Positions 61,179 through 64,000 of a stretch of DNA of 64,000 bases are shown piece after piece (the first letter of the stretch is position 1; every line of letters starts with the position of its first letter). Both the position numbers and the translations under genes were made by a program. The stretch spans positions 248,001-312,000 of the forward strand of contig CAYGOF010000003.1 in the NCBI GenBank assembly GCA_964351395.1, read 5' to 3'. The DNA comes from Imperialibacter sp964351395. GTDB taxonomy: Bacteria > Bacteroidota > Bacteroidia > Cytophagales > Cyclobacteriaceae. Under the pieces are notes generated by a model. It was not told where the DNA came from. It was given only the letters and a program-made list of their open reading frames with translations, and did no database searches.

Positions 61179-61643
61179 ATGATAAATAATATCTTACAAA
61201 TTGGCGCATTAGGTTGCGTTCTATTCACTGGTTTCCTGGTATTTATGTCTTATAGCGGAATTGCCTCCGCCATGAGAGATGAAGACGGCAACTTTAGGAA
61301 AGGAGTTAGTCTCAAATCCATCCTTGGAGGAATTTTCTTCATATGTTTTTTACTGGGCCTACTCTTCTATGCAAATGTCAAATACACAAATTCACTCACT
61401 GCCACTCCTGGCTTAGTCAACCTTTGGCTGAATTCAGTAGGCGTTTTCTTCGTACTACACCTTTATGACCTTGTCGTACTGGACTATCTCATTGTCGTTA
61501 AATGGCATCCAAAATTTCTCAACCTACCGAACACAAGTTATTACAGAACCTTTCGCCCACATGTAATCGGCTTTTTTAAAGGAATACCGCTTGGGGTTTT
61601 GGCTAGTCTGATTGCGTCACTTTTATTTCTTTGGACTAAATAA
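61179..61643 (+). CDS. Hypothetical membrane protein
   Basis: A 154-residue protein with four hydrophobic segments (about 4-24, 46-66, 84-105, 130-150). The ATG at 61179 is preferred to an upstream in-frame TTG at 61116, as it places the first hydrophobic helix near the N-terminus. YLIVVKWHPKFLNLPNTSYYRTFRPHVIGFFKG connects the last helices and includes two His residues. No family recognised. Confidence 0.75.
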   Translation: MINNILQIGALGCVLFTGFLVFMSYSGIASAMRDEDGNFRKGVSLKSILGGIFFICFLLGLLFYANVKYTNSLTATPGLVNLWLNSVGVFFVLHLYDLVVLDYLIVVKWHPKFLNLPNTSYYRTFRPHVIGFFKGIPLGVLASLIASLLFLWTK

Positions 61644-61855
61644 ATAACACGCTATCTGTTTAGGCATCACTCCCAAAAGACTGCCGCAAGTTTGATTTTT
61701 CTGAGTTATTATTACTAAGAGAAAAAGCTAAGTTAGAAGACTGACCTGAGGAACTGACGCCATATCATAGGTTCTCCCAACCGAATCCCTCCTCCATTTT
61801 TTTACCTCGCTAATACTCCCGACTTTTGTAGTTCGTTTGATAAGTCGCACAACCC

Positions 61856-63205
61856 ATGAATTCCTTCAGAGAGCTCAACCTGTCTACCCCCCTGCTCAAT
61901 GCCATTGATGACCTTGGCTTTACCCAACCTACCCCCATTCAGGAGGAGGCCTTTCCTGTCGTGCTGTCAGGCAAGAACGTAGTAGGCATTGCCCAAACAG
62001 GTACGGGTAAAACCCTGGCTTATATGCTGCCCCTGCTGCGGGAGCTGAAGTTCTCGAAGCAGCTTCATCCCCGCATCCTTATTCTCGTGCCCACCCGGGA
62101 ACTAGTGCTACAACTAGTGGAGCAAATCAATACTTACGCCAAGTACATGAATGTGCGGGTGATGGGCGTGTACGGCGGCACCAATATCAAAACCCAGGCG
62201 CTGGCTGTAGGTCAGGGCATGGACATCCTGGTGGCTACCCCAGGCCGTATTTACGACCTGGCCATCAGCAAGGCCGTGCAACTCAAAGAAATCAAGAAGC
62301 TGGTAATCGACGAAGTGGACGTGATGCTTGACCTGGGCTTTCGCTTTCAGCTCACCAACCTTTTTGAGCTCATCCCCGAGCGCCGCCAAAACATTATGTT
62401 CTCCGCTACCATGACCGATGAAGTGGAGGAGCTAATCAACGATAGTTTTATTGCGCCAGTCAAAATCACTATCGCCATCAGCGGGTCACGACTGGAAACC
62501 ATCGATCAGGTGGCTTACCGGGTGCCCAACTTCCACACCAAAGCCAACCTGCTGAGCCACTTGTTAAGTGACAAAGACACTTTCAAAAAGGTGCTGGTGT
62601 TCGTCACCGGTAAAAAGAATGCTGATCTGCTTTACGAGTTGCTAGAAGATCCTTATTCACCGGAGATGAGCATTATCCATACCGATAAGTCCCAAAATAA
62701 CCGTATCAAGGCCATTGAGGAGTTTGACAGCGGCAAGAGCCGCATCCTTATCTCTACCGATGTAATGGCCCGTGGCCTTGATTTGGCCACTGTCAGCCAT
62801 GTAGTGAGTTTCGACACGCCCAACTTCCCCGAAAACTATATCCACCGTATAGGTCGTACCGGCCGGGCGGAGCAGCAAGGCAATGCTGTGCTATTTTTTA
62901 CTGATAAAGAGGAGGAGCACAAGTTAGCCATTGAAGTGCTGATGTTACACGAAATTGCTCAGCTGGACCTGCCGGAAGAGGTGGAAATATCTCATCAACT
63001 ACTCCCCGAAGAGCGTGCCAAAATCGGAGACAACAAGAATCCACAACGCAACTTAAAAAAGGACCTGGCGGGCCCAAGTTTTCACGAAAAGATTGCCAAA
63101 AATAAGAAAGTTAATCTGGGCGGCTCTTACAAGCGAGACATTGCCCTGAAATACACAAAGCCAAAGACACGGGGAGATAAGTTCAAGAACAATAAGAGGA
63201 AGTAG
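61856..63205 (+). CDS. DEAD-box-family RNA helicase with DEVD motif II
   Basis: A 449-residue helicase. Q motif FTQPTPIQEEA (22-32), motif I AQTGTGKT (46-53), PTREL (79-83), TPGR, motif II D-E-V-D (152-155) where most relatives have DEAD, SAT (183-185), and the second RecA domain with STDVMARGLD, and HRIGRTGRAEQQG. The C-terminal tail is basic (KNPQRNLKKDLAGPSFHEK; GDKFKNNKRK). Likely unwinds RNA in ribosome assembly or mRNA turnover. Visibly more G/C-rich third positions than neighbours. Monocistronic. Confidence 0.95.
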   Translation: MNSFRELNLSTPLLNAIDDLGFTQPTPIQEEAFPVVLSGKNVVGIAQTGTGKTLAYMLPLLRELKFSKQLHPRILILVPTRELVLQLVEQINTYAKYMNVRVMGVYGGTNIKTQALAVGQGMDILVATPGRIYDLAISKAVQLKEIKKLVIDEVDVMLDLGFRFQLTNLFELIPERRQNIMFSATMTDEVEELINDSFIAPVKITIAISGSRLETIDQVAYRVPNFHTKANLLSHLLSDKDTFKKVLVFVTGKKNADLLYELLEDPYSPEMSIIHTDKSQNNRIKAIEEFDSGKSRILISTDVMARGLDLATVSHVVSFDTPNFPENYIHRIGRTGRAEQQGNAVLFFTDKEEEHKLAIEVLMLHEIAQLDLPEEVEISHQLLPEERAKIGDNKNPQRNLKKDLAGPSFHEKIAKNKKVNLGGSYKRDIALKYTKPKTRGDKFKNNKRK

Positions 63206-63302
63206 GCTTTTAGAGAGCAGCAGGTAAAGGGATTTTTTTTATCTTCAGGAAACCAGCAATACCTAAGACTGAAGCCTTGAACTTTTAACCTACTTATTTT
63301 AA

Positions 63303-64000
63303 GTGAAACACTTTCTCCTTATTCTTCTATTGACCTTCCTCGCCATTGGTTGCACACCCAATTCACAACCTACGAACGAGGCGACTGAAGTAAAACAACC
63401 CAATATCCTGTTCCTGATTGCCGACGACTGGTCCTACCCCCACGCCGGGATTTATGGTGACCCTGTGGTACGCACGCCCACTTTCGACCGCATTGCCCGT
63501 GAAGGCGCCTTGTTTCAAAATGCTTATACAGCTGCCCCCAGCTGTTCGCCCTCGAGGGCAGCGATCCTTACTGGTCGCTTTCCTCACCAGCTGGAGTCGG
63601 CCGGCAACTTATGGTCGGTATTTCCGAAAAAGTTTGCCAACTGGGTCACGATGCTGGGAGAGAATGGCTACTTCACTGGCAAAACCAGAAAAGGATGGGC
63701 ACCAGGCGACTACAAAGCAGGTGGCTATACCGATAACCCGGCTGGGAAGGACTTTGCTTCTTTTGAAGAATTCTTTGCCCAGAAGCCTGCCGGCACTCCC
63801 TTCACGTTTTGGTTTGGCAGCACCGATCCTCACCGCGACTACGTGCCCAATACAGGTATCCAAACAGGCATGTCATTAGACGATGTGATCGTTCCTGCCT
63901 TTCTACCTGACCTGCCCTGTGTGAGAAACGACATCCTCGATTACTTCTTTGAAGTAGAGCGCTTCGACAGAGAAAGTGGACGCATCCTGAAAATGCTGGA
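63303..64000 (+). CDS. Sulfatase lipoprotein (C-terminus off the right edge)
   Basis: About 232 residues visible. An in-frame TAA immediately precedes the GTG at 63303, which therefore is the start; no ATG fits. The signal ends LAIGC (Cys17). NILFLIADDWSYPHAGIYG gives the metal-binding Asp pair, and the formylglycine motif C-S-P-S-R lies in APSCSPSRAAILTGR. STDPHRDYVP contains a His of the active site. It is a second type I sulfatase of the window, divergent in subfamily from 49225-50595. The substrate is unknown. Confidence 0.92.
   Translation, partial: MKHFLLILLLTFLAIGCTPNSQPTNEATEVKQPNILFLIADDWSYPHAGIYGDPVVRTPTFDRIAREGALFQNAYTAAPSCSPSRAAILTGRFPHQLESAGNLWSVFPKKFANWVTMLGENGYFTGKTRKGWAPGDYKAGGYTDNPAGKDFASFEEFFAQKPAGTPFTFWFGSTDPHRDYVPNTGIQTGMSLDDVIVPAFLPDLPCVRNDILDYFFEVERFDRESGRILKML

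Noticed and set aside
1..64000. tRNA, rRNA, CRISPR, prophage or intact insertion sequence
   Set aside because: Looked for conserved T-loop motifs, repeats with regular spacing and transposase motifs; found none.

Overview
The window looks like a chromosome segment of an aerobic, polysaccharide-degrading Bacteroidetes, most likely a marine or soil Cytophagales. The evidence is a SusC/SusD pair, many lipoproteins with a Cys directly after the signal peptide, TAnnTTTG-type promoter boxes, beta-barrel proteins ending in aromatic residues, and several sulfatases and glycoside hydrolases. I see no rRNA, tRNA, CRISPR array, prophage or intact insertion sequence. The genus cannot be fixed by reading alone.

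Layout, left to right. 1-2.6 kb (minus): a lipoprotein followed by a TerB/ABCG-type ABC transporter that runs off the left edge. 2.8-8.9 kb: membrane protein, GH1 beta-glucosidase, an overlapping small-protein/nucleotidyltransferase pair (toxin-antitoxin-like), M28 peptidase, a small exported protein, DUF983 protein. 9-16.4 kb: cytochrome c/sugar dehydrogenase fusion, sialidase-like BNR lipoprotein, kelch protein, MsrB, glycine-rich RRM protein, methyltransferase, Cys-rich lipoprotein, separated in places by clusters of short inverted repeats. 16.4-18.8 kb: FtsX/MacB-type permease. 18.8-28.1 kb (minus): a polysaccharide utilisation locus, susC-susD-LamG lipoprotein-two GH144-type enzymes, probably for beta-1,2-glucan. 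28.5-36.8 kb: YciI-like protein, small conserved protein, then a second lipoprotein + TerB/ABCG transporter pair, an S9 peptidase overlapping it by 4 bp, and a YdcF-type protein. 37-40.2 kb: response regulator and a sulfur-transport group (two YeeE/YedE halves, a TauE/SafE-type permease, a thioredoxin-fold protein). 40.6-46.8 kb: lipoprotein, amidohydrolase, two unknown proteins, SDR, globin, outer-membrane protein. 46.9-54.6 kb: double SGNH hydrolase, GNAT, sulfatase, DUF1801 protein, Fic protein with repeated operator-like sites, and an MCP-like receptor overlapping a thioredoxin-fold gene. 55-64 kb: CsbD-like protein, M16 peptidase, PhoD-type phosphatase, DUF2306 and other membrane proteins, DEVD-type DEAD-box helicase, and a second sulfatase cut by the right edge.

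How it works together. Much of the window serves exported degradation: GH144 enzymes with SusC/D import, GH1 for intracellular glucosides, sialidase-like protein, two sulfatases, SGNH esterase, and M28, S9 and M16 peptidases. The best candidate for an undescribed system is the lipoprotein + TerB-ABCG transporter module, present twice as diverged copies about 27 kb apart. Both lipoproteins share a distinctive all-helical core and both transporters share the same unusual domain order. A second notable regulatory observation is a 53-bp tandemly repeated operator-like array whose last site overlaps the start codon of the Fic gene.
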